Shown here: positions 21,701 through 32,114 of the stretch, piece after piece
How positions within the stretch are numbered: position 1 is the first letter of the stretch
Layout of the letters: each line of letters begins with the position of its first letter
Assembly (NCBI GenBank): GCA_029204225.1
Contig: CM055111.1
Coordinates: forward strand, 15,813,207 to 15,877,206
Origin: Diphasiastrum complanatum
Taxonomy: Eukaryota; Streptophyta; Lycopodiopsida; Lycopodiales; Lycopodiaceae
Direction: 5' to 3'
Length of the DNA: 64,000 nt
Program-made: the position numbers and the translations under genes
The notes under the pieces: model-generated
The model's database searches: none
Told to the model about the DNA's origin: nothing
The model's input: the letters and a program-made list of their open reading frames with translations, nothing else

Positions 21701-21880
21701 ATTTATATGGACATTATTAACTTTTTACAGGACCAGATTTATCTTGAACATTTTAATAAACAACAAAAAATTGTTTTCTTTTCAAAAGTAGGACCTTATA
21801 CGATTATAAACAGAATATAGTAGAGAGACTCGAATTCCTATAGTGGAGTTGCATGGAAAGTCCACTTAACTGAACTAATT

Positions 21881-22060
21881 CACCTACCAGAGATCCACAT
21901 GTATAACTGCATGCATGGATATTGCATGTACTGCATGTAAACTCATAAAACTGCCTAGACATGTGTAGATCACAGAAACTACTTTGCATGTTGCATGCAC
22001 TGATTGCATGTGGCTTGCATGCATACAGAAAGATATTGCATGCTATCTAAACAGTTGCAG
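21881..22060. other. TGCATG (RY-type) motif cluster
   Basis: Between about 21905 and 22045 TGCATG occurs roughly ten times on the plus strand, some overlapping as TGCATGCATG. TGCATG is palindromic with CATGCA, the RY core bound by plant B3 factors of the ABI3/FUS3/LEC2 type. It may be a simple-sequence by-product; no gene start is placed right next to it. Confidence 0.5.
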
Positions 22061-22415
22061 GTCATCAAAATTGAATCTACCTAACCCAAACTCGACCTAT
22101 TATAGAAGGTTATGTGCTCAATTCACATACCTCTCCCAAAGAATTTTTCTCGTACAAAATGATGAGCCACTTCGGTATGTTTTCTCCTCGCATGGAACAC
22201 TGGATTATTTGCAAGAGCCTGAGCAAAACTGTTATCATACTCCCCTATAGTATTGGTGTGATTCGGCACCCCCCCCCATACCACGCACTCTACCCAAGCT
22301 GGTAAAGCACGTTTTTCTCTCTCTAGGATTTTCTCTTTCTAGAAAGTCATTTTCTCTCTCTAGCTTTTATTGATCCCCAGGCTTCCTTTAATCATGCCTA
22401 GATCGTGTGAGGTGA

Positions 22416-22613
22416 TTGCACATCGATCTGAGCTCTATGGACTCCGCTAGAACCGATCAAAGATTTTCAGCCATAGGAACTTGGCGCCGGCTGGATTCTG
22501 GTCACAGTGGCGCCGGGAGCGGCACCGGCGCCGTTGCCGCCGGGAGCAGCAGGGGCGCTGCTGGCGCTGGGGACATAGCTGGCGCCGATGGCGCTGGAAG
22601 TAAAGCTTTGTAA
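22416..22613 (+). other. GC-rich Ala/Gly-coding patch, 66-codon open frame
   Basis: From about 22482 to 22604 the sequence is strongly GC-rich with repeated GGCGCC/GGCGC(T/C)GG units inside an AT-rich window. The open frame there would be Gly/Ala-rich after residue 30 and ends at 22613, 19 bp before the ATG at 22632. It could be a short upstream frame or 5' untranslated sequence of the next gene, or unrelated. Confidence 0.35.
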
Positions 22614-22631
22614 AGGTAGCTTTACAACAGT

Positions 22632-23789
22632 ATGGCCTTTGTGTTTTTCTTATCTGCTCTTATCCCTAACGAGGCAGAATCTTCTGGGTCGTCTATGATT
22701 CATTTGCCTGCCCCTACTACTCATGTGTCTTCAAAGGTTTCCATTATTGATGCGATTTTAGGAGATGCAGAGGAGGACAGGCAAGCACAGCAATATGATC
22801 CTGCCAAGGCTCGTTCTTTGCCTGTCTCTCCCTTATCTACCGCGAGCCAGATTGACCAGAGCAGAACCCTGATGGACCTCCATGTGTACCATATGGACGA
22901 TATTGCATTCTTGTCCATTAGCGACATCAGAGACGTAATGGATCTCAGAGAAGATGAGATATTATCTCTTTTGTCAAGGATGATTTATGAGTTTAGTGAT
23001 TTTATTGACTTTGATGATGATGAACTCATAGATGACTATGAGGACCAAGAAGAATGGGCAAGTGGCACAGATGCCCTTCAAAGGATGCTATCTGAGAGCA
23101 GGGCATACGAGGCTAATATGCCGAGTGAGGAGGAGTTTTTGGCTTTTCAGAAAAGGTATCCGCCACCTCCCATATATAGTATTCCAACTGACCAGCAATC
23201 GACCATTATTGCTGGTCTTTAGAAGCTGCTGGTGTGATCCAAGCTGATGAGGAGGATCTGGTAAGTACACCTCTCACAAAAATCATTTACTATTTAATGT
23301 GTAACTGATGATTGATTTGCTAGTTTGACTAACACTTGATTATGTGTTGTAGGAAACCGTTGAAGTTGATGCCTTTGCTAGCAGGCATGGAGGATTGAGA
23401 GAAAGACAAGGCGGGAGACAGAAGGATGCCTCATTGGCTCATTATTTGAAACATTTTGTAGATAACGAAATTTGTATTCTTCATGAAAGGTTTTTTGTGA
23501 ATGCGGGAATCTTAATCATGGCCATCAAGGCCCTATCTTATCTTGCCCAAGGCATAAATATCCAAAAAATACATAGAGAATTATTTTTGTCAAAAGAGAT
23601 GTTGCTCTTAAAGTGTTCAATTACGTGCCAAAAAATGTTCCAATTAGACCATCTGCTCTGGCAATTCTATCAGGATATATAGATCTGAGCAAAAGGCGAT
23701 CCACTCGATTTTCGGATCCGTATGATAGGAAAAAGTTCCTTCATGACCACATAGCAAAAATTGTCCTTAGAGACAATGAAAAAAAATGA
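22632..23789 (+). pseudogene. Unrecognised acidic protein gene with one intron, probably frameshifted
   Basis: Exon 1 starts at ATG 22632 and encodes about 196 residues: Ser/Pro-rich, then strongly acidic (FSDFIDFDDDELIDDYEDQ), then SEEEFLAFQKRYPPPP. A TAG at 23220 breaks the frame, but a neighbouring frame continues (EAAGVIQADEEDL) to a clear donor CTG|GTAAGTAC at 23261. The acceptor TGTTGTAG ends at 23352, and exon 2 follows in phase (ETVEVDAFASRHGGL). A second frame change near 23600 leads to VPKNVPIRPSALAILSGYI and FSDPYDRKKFLHDHI, with a stop at 23787-23789. Coding-like residues on both sides of each break suggest an old gene recently damaged. I do not recognise the family. It ends 81 bp from the end of a minus-strand gene. 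Confidence 0.5.
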
Positions 23790-23870
23790 TTGTACTCTTT
23801 TCCATTTAATGTATGTGAAATTTGAGAATTTTTTATTACACGCGTTTGATCTTTATTGAATGCCATCAAT

Positions 23871-25244
23871 TTAATTTTGGCTTATAAATTTACATGCTTT
23901 TTTGAATCTTTGATATTCAGTTGATCTTGTTGTGTATCGAACTTGAGCTCGTCTATAAAACCATTGGAATAGCTGAATGATGTAACTATTTTTTGAGGAT
24001 GTTCCACCATGTTGTGTATTTCGATGAAATGCTACTCTTGCCTGCCAATGCGATTTCTCCATTCCATGTGAGGACCATATACTCAAACTGCCATACTTTT
24101 TTGCAAAAAATGATGCATGATGCCTTACTATGTGCTGCAATATCAAGGATTTATGCATTGGTTAGAAAAATATGCACTGGTTAGAATCTATCAAGCAAGT
24201 AATACTAAAATTATAAAATTGTAAGACACTGTTCAAATGTATCTTACCATGTAGTGGGTGATGTGCTCTGAGCCCCAAGCCACAAAAACTACATCTACAA
24301 ACTCTATTGTTGTCTTCTCCAATAGGAGTGCATCTGCATATGAAATTGTGTCTTTTCTAAGCACTTCAACCATATTATCGAGCTTTTTCCAAACTTCAAC
24401 CTTCTTTACCCTTGTTGTTCCTTTATCTTCAAAGTCTTCTGTTGCAGAAATAACATCTTTCCAAACCGAGTATTGGATCTTAGAAGACTCCTTAGAATGA
24501 TTTAATAAAAATCAACGAGCTTTGACTCCTCCTATGCTAGGTTTACTAGGTACGTTTCTTCTTTTTCCCGAAAGCTTTTCATCTTTTTGTATTTTAACAT
24601 GGCCTTTATGATGGCCTACTTTTGACAACACTTCTTCTAATCAAGTGATTGCTTGTTTTGATACTGACTCTGGCTTAGTATTCCATGCAAACAAGATATG
24701 AAGATATATTAATTTCTCTATGATCCTCAACTCTCCATGAAGTGTTCAAATATGCACATTTTGTAAAGGAATTGGTAGTACTAGTTTCCAGTTGGGATCT
24801 TCAATATCTCTTGAAACTCTTGTGTTCCTTGAAATGTCATTTGCAGATCACATTACAAAATAGACAGCCCTTTTATGTACATCAACATAATCGAAGAACA
24901 GGTTCTGGAAAATCTGGTAACTGCTATCCCCATAAAGAACACAATGTACATGTATTTTACGCCTGCCAAAAGGACAGTGCCACGTAGACTAAGATCAAGA
25001 ATCACTACCTTTTTCGGAGGACCTTACTAGAGGAGGTTATATCCTTAAAAAAAAGAAAAGGTTTGTAAGTATTTCTTATGAATGCAGTATTATCTATTCG
25101 AATTCTAGCTATCATGCATTGATTATGAAAAGCATTTTCCTTACCTAGGCAATAGGACATGTGTCTAGCATGATCGGGTGGGTTTGAGAAAAAAAAATTA
25201 AAATTGAGGTTGGAAAGCATTGTAGTGGGGTGGAGAGTGAACAC
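23871..25244 (-). pseudogene. Unrecognised spliced gene (GMEKSHWQAR family), 5' part decayed
   Basis: Read on the minus strand. The last exon, 24134 to 23871, follows acceptor ATATTGCAG and encodes IVRHHASFFAKKYGSLSIWS, GMEKSHWQAR and LFQWFYRRAQVRY. The preceding exon, from about 24500 to 24248, ends HITHYM and has a good donor ATG|GTAAGA; the 113 bp intron is in phase 0. Further upstream, with stops and frame changes, are RIIEKLIYLHI at about 24730 and RIDNTAFIRNT at about 25100. A paralogous fragment lies at 41640-41990 on the same strand. I recall this kind of protein as an uncharacterised family in non-flowering plants and invertebrates, possibly transposon-derived; that is memory, not evidence here. 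The function is unknown. Confidence 0.55.
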
Positions 25245-26632
25245 ATGATTGCATCTAATTGGATCAATCCTACTCTAGCAATCATCTAGTTATTTGGATA
25301 GATTTTGGGAGTTGAAGATGTATCATCATCATCCGTCACAAGTTCTCACACACTAGTGTGTCTGCATTACTCATGAAGGCATCATTATTGAATGAACGTA
25401 TCCAAGTAGCATGATCAAAGATTTTAGCCAAAACATTGACTTTGTTGCCTTTTGTACATCCGATAAATAAGTGGAGTTGAATAGTTTTGACATGATGAGA
25501 AAGTATCATTTGAGTGCAGTCTTTGTCCAGATTGAGAGTGTTTAATCATTGTGTCACAAAATTCAGTTCAATCCAGTGTAGTGAGAAACATGGACTGTAT
25601 CAGTCAAAATGACGACAAAGTGGCAATCAACAAAAATGGGCATAACGGAGTTTCAAAAACGTAGACACACAGGGTTTCAAAAATGTGGTGAAATTACAAT
25701 TTACGGTATCAAAACCGCAGTGCAAAAAAAATCGGCAAGGCAGGTACCAGAGAGGCCAACCAGCCTAAGCAGTTTAACGGGAAAAAAATTATGACCTTGT
25801 AAAAGTGAAGATTAAGGTAATTGGGTTAAAAAGTTTTTTTTTAAGTGACCTCACCCAAGTGACATCACATTGGTTGATGTCACACGGCTTGCAAGTGGCT
25901 GATGTGATGGGCCCTACCATATTTTACACTTGTCGAAAAGAGGAGAAGTTTCAGAAAATTGACAAAATAGCAAAATGAAGGGTGGCCCTCCGCCGCCCTT
26001 TATAAAAAGGCCCAAGACAACAATGAATTTTAGAAGAGTGAAGTGCTGCTGAGGCTGAGAATTGCTGATTTGCTGCTATGCTGCTTGCTGCTATCATCCT
26101 GAATTTGGTGCTTATGTGAGAGAGAGAAGAATCATAATGGAAGAGTGAGGCTGTCTTGGTGAGAGGACGGTGCTACAAATATTTAAAAAAAACAAAACGA
26201 AAACAAAAAGATCGCAAGTAGGTGAAAACCAATCCTGAAAGCAATAAGCCCTTCTAGGGCCAAAAAAAAAAAGAGTAAGGCAGGGCCAAAAAGCAGATTT
26301 TCTATGCATACTGACTATTCAGGCCTTCACAAGGTCCAAACCTTAAGTGTTCTGACTGCCACTAAATTTGAGCCTTTAATGTTGACTTCCTTTGGAACTC
26401 CATTGACCTACCTCAACAAATAGTATTGCATTTGCAAGGCAAGGCCAAAACTCCACCATGGACAAGCCAAAAATATGTGCACGTATTTTTGTTGTGTTGG
26501 GGCACATTTCACCTTAGTTTCAAAAATTCGTAATGCATCCCAACCACCATGGACAAGCGGCAATTATGCAGACGTGTTTTGAATAGGTGACGTTTTCTGG
26601 GACGGGTTTTAGCGGGAATTACCATGTTGAAT
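25245..26632. other. Intergenic region, mostly unassigned
   Basis: No convincing coding sequence. It contains a promoter-like TATA stretch at 26001 and a GCTGCTG-rich stretch at 26045-26095. The short open frames here show no recognisable motif. Confidence 0.5.
26001..26008 (+). promoter_or_regulatory. Possible TATA box
   Basis: TATAAAAA in the context CGCCCTTTATAAAAAGGCCC, about 850 bp before the RING reading frame. The spacing is long, so the link to that gene is uncertain. It could equally belong to a degraded LTR. Confidence 0.35.
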
Positions 26633-27349
26633 TTTCGCGGGAACGACAATGCTGCAACGTATTACGTTCAAATATATCGATCTCCTAGCGGAAAGACCAA
26701 ATAAATATACTCTACTCAGAAGTATCTCATATCTGTGCTTCATGAGGAATCAGCTCCTGATCTATTGAAAGTTCTGCGCGCTAGTCATAAACATTCAATC
26801 GACTCACACTGTGTAAGACGTCATATTAGACAGACGGGATAGATAGAAGGGATGGATATGGAATGTTTATGTCGCATAACAGGGTATCGATTCCCAGTGA
26901 TACAGCCAGGTGAACTAATGTGCCCAATCTTGGATGATATGCAGATAGTTAATGTACCAGAAATGGATCTCGAAACAGAGTGTTCTATATGTCTGGACCC
27001 ACTCATTCCGCCGCCCACACCTGACCAAGTCGATCTAATGATAAAGTTGAGGTCAGTAGGTTCTAAATTCTGTAGCTCAATACATGCAATCGCAACTTCA
27101 TTGTCGTGAAGATGGTTTTGTTCTCCTTAGCGTTTCAGCTCTAGATTATTAGTATGGCAAATACTGAATGTGTTCTGTTTCAGGTGCGGGCACATGCTAC
27201 ATCTGACTTGTTTCTTGTGTTGGTTCGAAGCAACTCCCAGCGTTTGCAATTGTCCTATATGTCGGGGTACATTTTCAGATCAGTTGATATCTGACTTGAT
27301 AGAACGTGAAGCTGCATGCGGCCTACAGTTACTGAAATATTATCGATAA
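26633..27349 (+). CDS. Small RING-H2 finger protein, two exons
   Basis: Exon 26852-27051 runs into donor GAG|GTCAGT; intron 27052-27183 ends CTGTTTCAG; exon 27184-27349 ends in TAA. The splice lies inside the RING domain and joins it correctly: CSICLDPL gives the first Cys pair, then CGHMLHLTCFLCWF gives Cys-x-His-x2-His-x2-Cys-type ligands, and CNCPICRGTF the last pair. From the ATG at 26852 the product is about 121 residues. RING-H2 proteins are usually E3 ubiquitin ligases that recruit an E2; the substrate cannot be told. The same frame is coding-like upstream to about 26633 (NAATYYVQIYRSPSGK, LHEESAPDLLKVLRASHKHS) but is interrupted by TAA near 26702 and TAG near 26840. The gene may therefore be a truncated descendant of a longer one, and the start is uncertain. 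Confidence 0.68.
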
Positions 27350-27899
27350 GTCTCTTTCTACTAGTAAGGAAATGACAGCAAGATACAGACCGCTGCCTGA
27401 TTTTTATTTTCATGCTCGTAACATGGATCTTGATAATGGTGAAATGGGTTGGTCTATGTAACTATAGCAAGTTCCAAAATTTCAGGTATTCCGCATGCAA
27501 TGAAAACCTGTGAAACTGGTTATCACTTCTTTTTGGCTGAGAAAGCTGTGCAATGTTTTAAAAATAGTAACTAGCTCTTTCGTCAAATCGGAAGTGCAAG
27601 AGAGAAGTCCGCTCTAAATCATCATTCTAGCTACGCTGCAATACTAAGACAAGTACACTTGGAATTAGCTTTTGGTCAAGTTAAAATTATTCATAGAAAA
27701 TGCTTATGGTTTTGCCTTTCAGATTTTCAAGGCGTTGTGAATACAACCATTTTAACAAGAAGAATTAGTTTAATACATAAGGAGCTTATGACCACTTCAT
27801 ATATGACTAGAGATTGCCAATTGACTGATCAACTTAGAGTAAGCTTGTGTTTACGACATTTAAGTATATTCGATTGTATGTCTACACACAAGATAGCTT
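27350..27899. other. Unassigned sequence after the RING gene
   Basis: AT-rich. The 80-codon open frame at 27659-27901 has no recognisable motif and is probably chance. No repeat structure was seen. Confidence 0.4.
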
Positions 27900-28980
27900 G
27901 ATTTTGGTCCCTATGAATTGACATAGAATGTCTGAGCTCGTCGATCTCAATTTTAGGACATTAAGATTGCTCGAATTCGATGTCAATCAACCAAGATATA
28001 CTTTGTCATGGATTATATGAGGTTGTTCATAAAGTGATGAAATCTGAGGAATGTCAAATTTATGAGCTTCAAATAGCTCAAATTTCATGCCTATCACTCA
28101 AAATATCTCAAATATGATGCCTAACACGTGATTTGGTCTTTATAATTTAACAGAATTCATGAAGCAATCAAACTTGACCAATCTCAATATTAAGACACTC
28201 GGATTGTTCAAGTTGAATTTGTTATTGATGGAATTGGTCCATATTTGTTGAGAGCTCAAATTGATGTCTATCTATCGAGATAACTTGATTTGATGCCTAC
28301 AAGCAAAAAAGCTATATTTTGGTCCTCACCTCTAAAAAAGGCTCATTGAGCAATGAAAATTGACCAATATCATGTTTAGTACATTTAGATTGTTCGAGTT
28401 TCAACCCCTTATCGATAGAACCGATCCCTACCACACAAGATGTCCCAAATTTGATGCCACTTGAGATCACTCAATTTCGGCCTTTATCACTCGAGATGGT
28501 TTGTTGAGTAATGAAATCAAGGGAATCGTGAGTTAAGACAATTAGATAGCTCAAATTTCATACATATAACTAACATAGCTCAAATTTAATGCACAACATG
28601 TGATTTTGGTCCTTATCACTCGACATGGCTCATTGAGTGATCAAATTCAACCAATATCAAGTCTATCACATTTAGATTGCTTGAGTATAGTCTCTTATTG
28701 ATGGAATTGACCCCTTCCTATGAAATAGCTCAGATTCTATATGTATCACTTGACTCGAGGTAGCTAGATGTTAGATATTATCACTCAAAATTGCTCATTG
28801 AGTGATAAATTAGAGGAATCTTGAGTCTAGGGCATTCAAATGATTCAAATTGATGTTTATCACTTATGACAGCTCATGTTCGATGCATATGTTGCAATTT
28901 TGGTCCTTATCACTTGACATGGCCCATCAAGTGATTGAACTTGATCAAGAATTTATATCATTGAGATTTGATCCTGTTAG
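27900..28980. repeat. Degenerate dimeric tandem repeat
   Basis: The phrase TTTTGGTCCTTATCACTCGA followed by ATGGCTCATTGAGTGAT recurs in diverged form near 27905, 28134, 28319, 28475, 28604, 28772 and 28893. Two flanking sequences alternate. One has TTGACCAATATCAAG, ACATTTAGATTG and TTATTGATGGAATTGACC (27905, 28134, 28319, 28604, 28893). The other has GGAATC(T/G)TGAGT and AGCTCAAATTTCAT (about 28030, 28475, 28772). The full dimer is about 285-297 bp where both halves are kept. It is non-coding with frequent stops. Confidence 0.7.
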
Positions 28981-29687
28981 CCGAATATTTTTCGCCAAAC
29001 ATCAGGCTAATATGTGAATTTTTTTTCACAAAACCTGTAGAAATCTGTATATAAAACCGACAAAATTACATAGAATTGGCACAAAATATCGATAAGCACG
29101 GGGTCCTAGCCCAACCTCGAAGTGGCTAGAGAGAACTTTCGTAAGATAGGCCCTTATAAAGACAGCAGGCACCACTGAAAAATTTGACAAATATCAATTT
29201 TTGTAGACAACAAAAGAAAATGCCAGTTTATCTAGAAATAGGTCTCAGCCTGTCTAAATGTGGCTAGTAGAAGCTTTTAGGCCTTAGAAATTAAAAAATA
29301 TTGACAATGTCGAGCACCATTTTGAGGTACTGAAAATTTTTCCTACCAATGGAAAGACCTCTTTGTTTTTTAGGGACGGTCAATTTTGTTCCGGGATTGC
29401 TCTAGTCTAACACACAGAAAGAATCAGCAACTTGGAAATGTCTAAAATCAGTGTAGTAAGGTCTTGCCTGTTAGAGGACACTCAAAAGGGTCACTCTTGA
29501 ATTGAATGTGCATGCATAATCAACCAAATATGCAAGCCAATGCATTTAACAAATGATCAGTGCTCAGTTGAACAAACATGGATTCTTACTTTCACTTGCT
29601 GCAAAAACAATTTGAACAGATCCTTATAAGCTGAAAACTAATCTAACACACATCGATCCACCAAAACGCAAGAAACTAAAACAAGAA
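28981..29687. other. Unassigned non-coding sequence
   Basis: No gene, LTR pair or strong repeat recognised. It contains a TATATAAAA-type stretch near 29050. Confidence 0.4.
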
Positions 29688-29801
29688 ACAAGAATTAAAC
29701 AACATTTAAGAGTCCAAGAATCAAGAAATACACATTTCTTGATTCTTGGACTTTCAAGAACGTCAAGGAATGGGATGTCAATGAATCTACAAGAATTAAA
29801 C
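29688..29801. repeat. Hairpin flanked by 13 bp direct repeats
   Basis: ACAAGAATTAAAC occurs at 29688-29700 and 29789-29801. Between them GTCCAAGAATCAAGAAAT (29712-29729) and ATTTCTTGATTCTTGGAC (29734-29751) are perfect inverted repeats with a 4-base loop ACAC; one more A:T pair extends the stem to 19 bp (29711/29752). Confidence 0.85.
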
Positions 29802-31334
29802 CAAACCTACGATATAGCCTCTTTGCACAGAAGATCCTGGATCATTCTTTGGGGGCTTTGCTGAATAATTTCCTAAATTAGGTTCATACTAAATCAGGAC
29901 GACATGATTCATATCTTTGGAATGATGTTGCCAGTTCAAATTCAGGATTCCAGTTTTCTCAGGATCAGCATATAGAATAAAGACTATGAGAAGCCACGCA
30001 GGCTTTGATAGTCGTTCCTTGCTTACATAGCTAAGAGTTTAATCGTACTATGCTGCAAATATTAAGCACTCAGATGAGTGCTATTGTGTATTTTTTAGCG
30101 ACAATAAGCATCAAGAATGTTTCGTCCAAGCCCTCCCATAGGTCCTAATATTCCGTACACTACTACACCTTATATGCATATCACCATCCTTACAGGCCTG
30201 AAAATAATGTACCAACAACAGATTGTGTCCATCTTTGGTGCTGCTAGATTAGCCAAGATCCTAGCAACTCCAGAGCCCTGCATATTACCACTACTAGATT
30301 ATGGTAGGACTAGTGATGTCTGTATTCTGATCCTCTTCTAGAAATGTTAGAAACCCACACATGCATAGAGGTTTATGTGAATGATTATTGATTGAGGAGT
30401 GTTAGCTATATTGAGAGCTTGACATGTTAGAGAAGCAGTCAACTAGTATATGGCCTACACCTCAAACCCAAGGAGGTATTGCCCTGTAGTCAGAATAATT
30501 GGATGGGCTTCACTAGAACTGATGTCATTAGACACCACCATTGGAATTGTAAGGGCTGGGGATTTAGCCATTGAAGTTGATAATGAGGGATTTAGAGTCA
30601 AAACATCTGTGTACATCAAAATGAACGACCTATGTCTCTTGGTAGCAACACGCTCCATAGAACTTCAAAGTGCTACTAGGACGAGATCTGGGCTTGGATT
30701 GTTATGACTGGGTTAGGATTGCGAGAGCTACCTCTACCAGGTGATTTGTACCAGTTGAGTAGAAATGAAAGGGTTTATCATTATTTCTAATCCAGGGATT
30801 TCCATAGACATCTCCTATTGGAGATAGACTGTTCAGAGTTAGACATAATGCCGACTGTAGTTCCCTTGTAGTGTATGAGTTGAGTGAAGATTCTACGTGG
30901 AAAGAGTTAGGAGGATCCTTTACCCAATATACTGAATTGCATCTAGGGCTTCCCGATCCATTGCCAGAGTATGTGTTAGAGAACTTAAATGATACCTCAA
31001 GGATTCTAGAAGAGATCCTGGAGAATAATACGAGAAGGAGGTAGCTCTGGAACTTTGCAAGCGAGCAAGATATCATTAGTGCAGGTCATGAGTTTCAAGA
31101 AGACTGAGGAAGTGAGTATAACCCTTTATAGGCTATGTCTCTAGAGGCCTGGAAAGCCTCTATTAGCTATAGAGGTACGGCTTGGTCAATAAAACATGTC
31201 AGGGATCCCCTAGTTAGCTTTGTGTTTGAGACGTGTACGACCATTATCGTAATAGCATGACACTGAACACATAGTGGTGTTGTATCTTGTTATGTTGTTT
31301 TTCCCTTACCTTTGATCCCCTGAGTGGGAAATGT
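29802..31334. other. Unassigned, possibly coding-like remnants
   Basis: Two stretches look weakly coding on the plus strand: 30450-30707 (SLDTTIGIVRAGDLAIEVDN) and about 30832-31030 (YELSEDSTWKELGGSF, LPDPLPEYVLENLNDTS). They are in different frames with stops between. No family is recognised. They lie just upstream of the gypsy primer-site-like repeats, so they may be retroelement-derived. Confidence 0.35.
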
Positions 31335-31650
31335 CGTAACATTTTTGGTGCGTCTGCCGGGACTGGCTTGATAAGGGACTATTGTTTGGAAAGTAGTTAT
31401 CATACAAATGGAATGCCCTAAGAATTTGCTAAATTGAATGAGTACGTTGTTTCGACCGTCAGCTGCACACGTAACATTTTTGGTGCGTCTGCCGGGAATG
31501 GCTTGATAAGGGAATATTGTTTGAAGGGTTGTCATATTATCAATGGTCTACAAATTTCATGTGTTTGAGATCGCAAGTGTTGAGAATGATTTTGTTGTTT
31601 AGACCGTCAGACACACACGTAACATTTTTGGTGCGTCTGCCAGGAGCTAT
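31335..31650 (+). repeat. Tandem repeat of a gypsy PBS-like segment
   Basis: CGTAACATTTTTGGTGCGTC followed by TGCCGGGA occurs at 31335, 31470 and 31618 (the last with CCAGGA), with spacings of 135 and 148 bp. Each is followed by a partly conserved segment (TGGCTTGATAAGGGA, ATTGTTTG) and preceded by GACCGTCAG..ACAC in copies 2 and 3. A fourth, truncated unit is visible near 32057-32115. TTTGG.GC...TGCCGGGA resembles the start of plant gypsy internal regions. Confidence 0.75.
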
Positions 31651-32114
31651 TTGGAAGTGGTCATTGGTTGCCTGAAAGAAGGTTGTTGTCTCTCTAAGAA
31701 ATGAGATCATTATCTATTGTTGTGAGAAGTGATTTGGATTGTCTAGAAACACCATACTGCTTGAAGATAGACCATTTTGAGGAATTATCCATTGGGGAAG
31801 ATCTTTTCTTCATTGTATCGATGAACTGAGATAGATTGAAAGATGTGAATCAAATACTCGTATTAGCTCTAAAATAGGCTCCAAGACTAGAAAAAAACTT
31901 TGTGTTGCTAGGTGCTTATTGTCTTTCCACGAAACCAGTCGACAAGCCTAGGAGCCCCTGAGCATGTTGTGTTAAAGCTGGAGTGCAACACCTCACTTCC
32001 AAGTTAGGAAATGTCCTCTGAGGGCTCTATTACAGTTAGTAGAGAGAAGATAGATGGAAGTAACAATGCCAATGGTACACAAATTCATGTTTAAAAAATG
32101 ATTCTGTTGTTTAA

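Larger units (their letters stand above)
18710..21880 (+). mobile_element. Decayed Ty3/gypsy retrotransposon (protease x2, RT, RNase H, integrase start)
   Basis: A collinear gypsy pol is readable through many stops and a few frame changes: pre-protease region, two protease-like domains, RT, RNase H, then an integrase-side segment (VGPYTIINRI near 21795). No LTRs, primer-binding site or zinc knuckle were found. A minus-strand relative of its RT region lies at 45440-46335. Confidence 0.85.

Noticed and set aside
21898-22050. Possible CRISPR-like array because TGCATG recurs
   Set aside because: There is no repeat/spacer periodicity, the motif is only 6 bp, and the sequence is eukaryotic.
30117-30341. 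Possible movement-protein or viral gene near 30.1-31.1 kb
   Set aside because: Weakly coding fragments only, with no family motif; recorded as unassigned.
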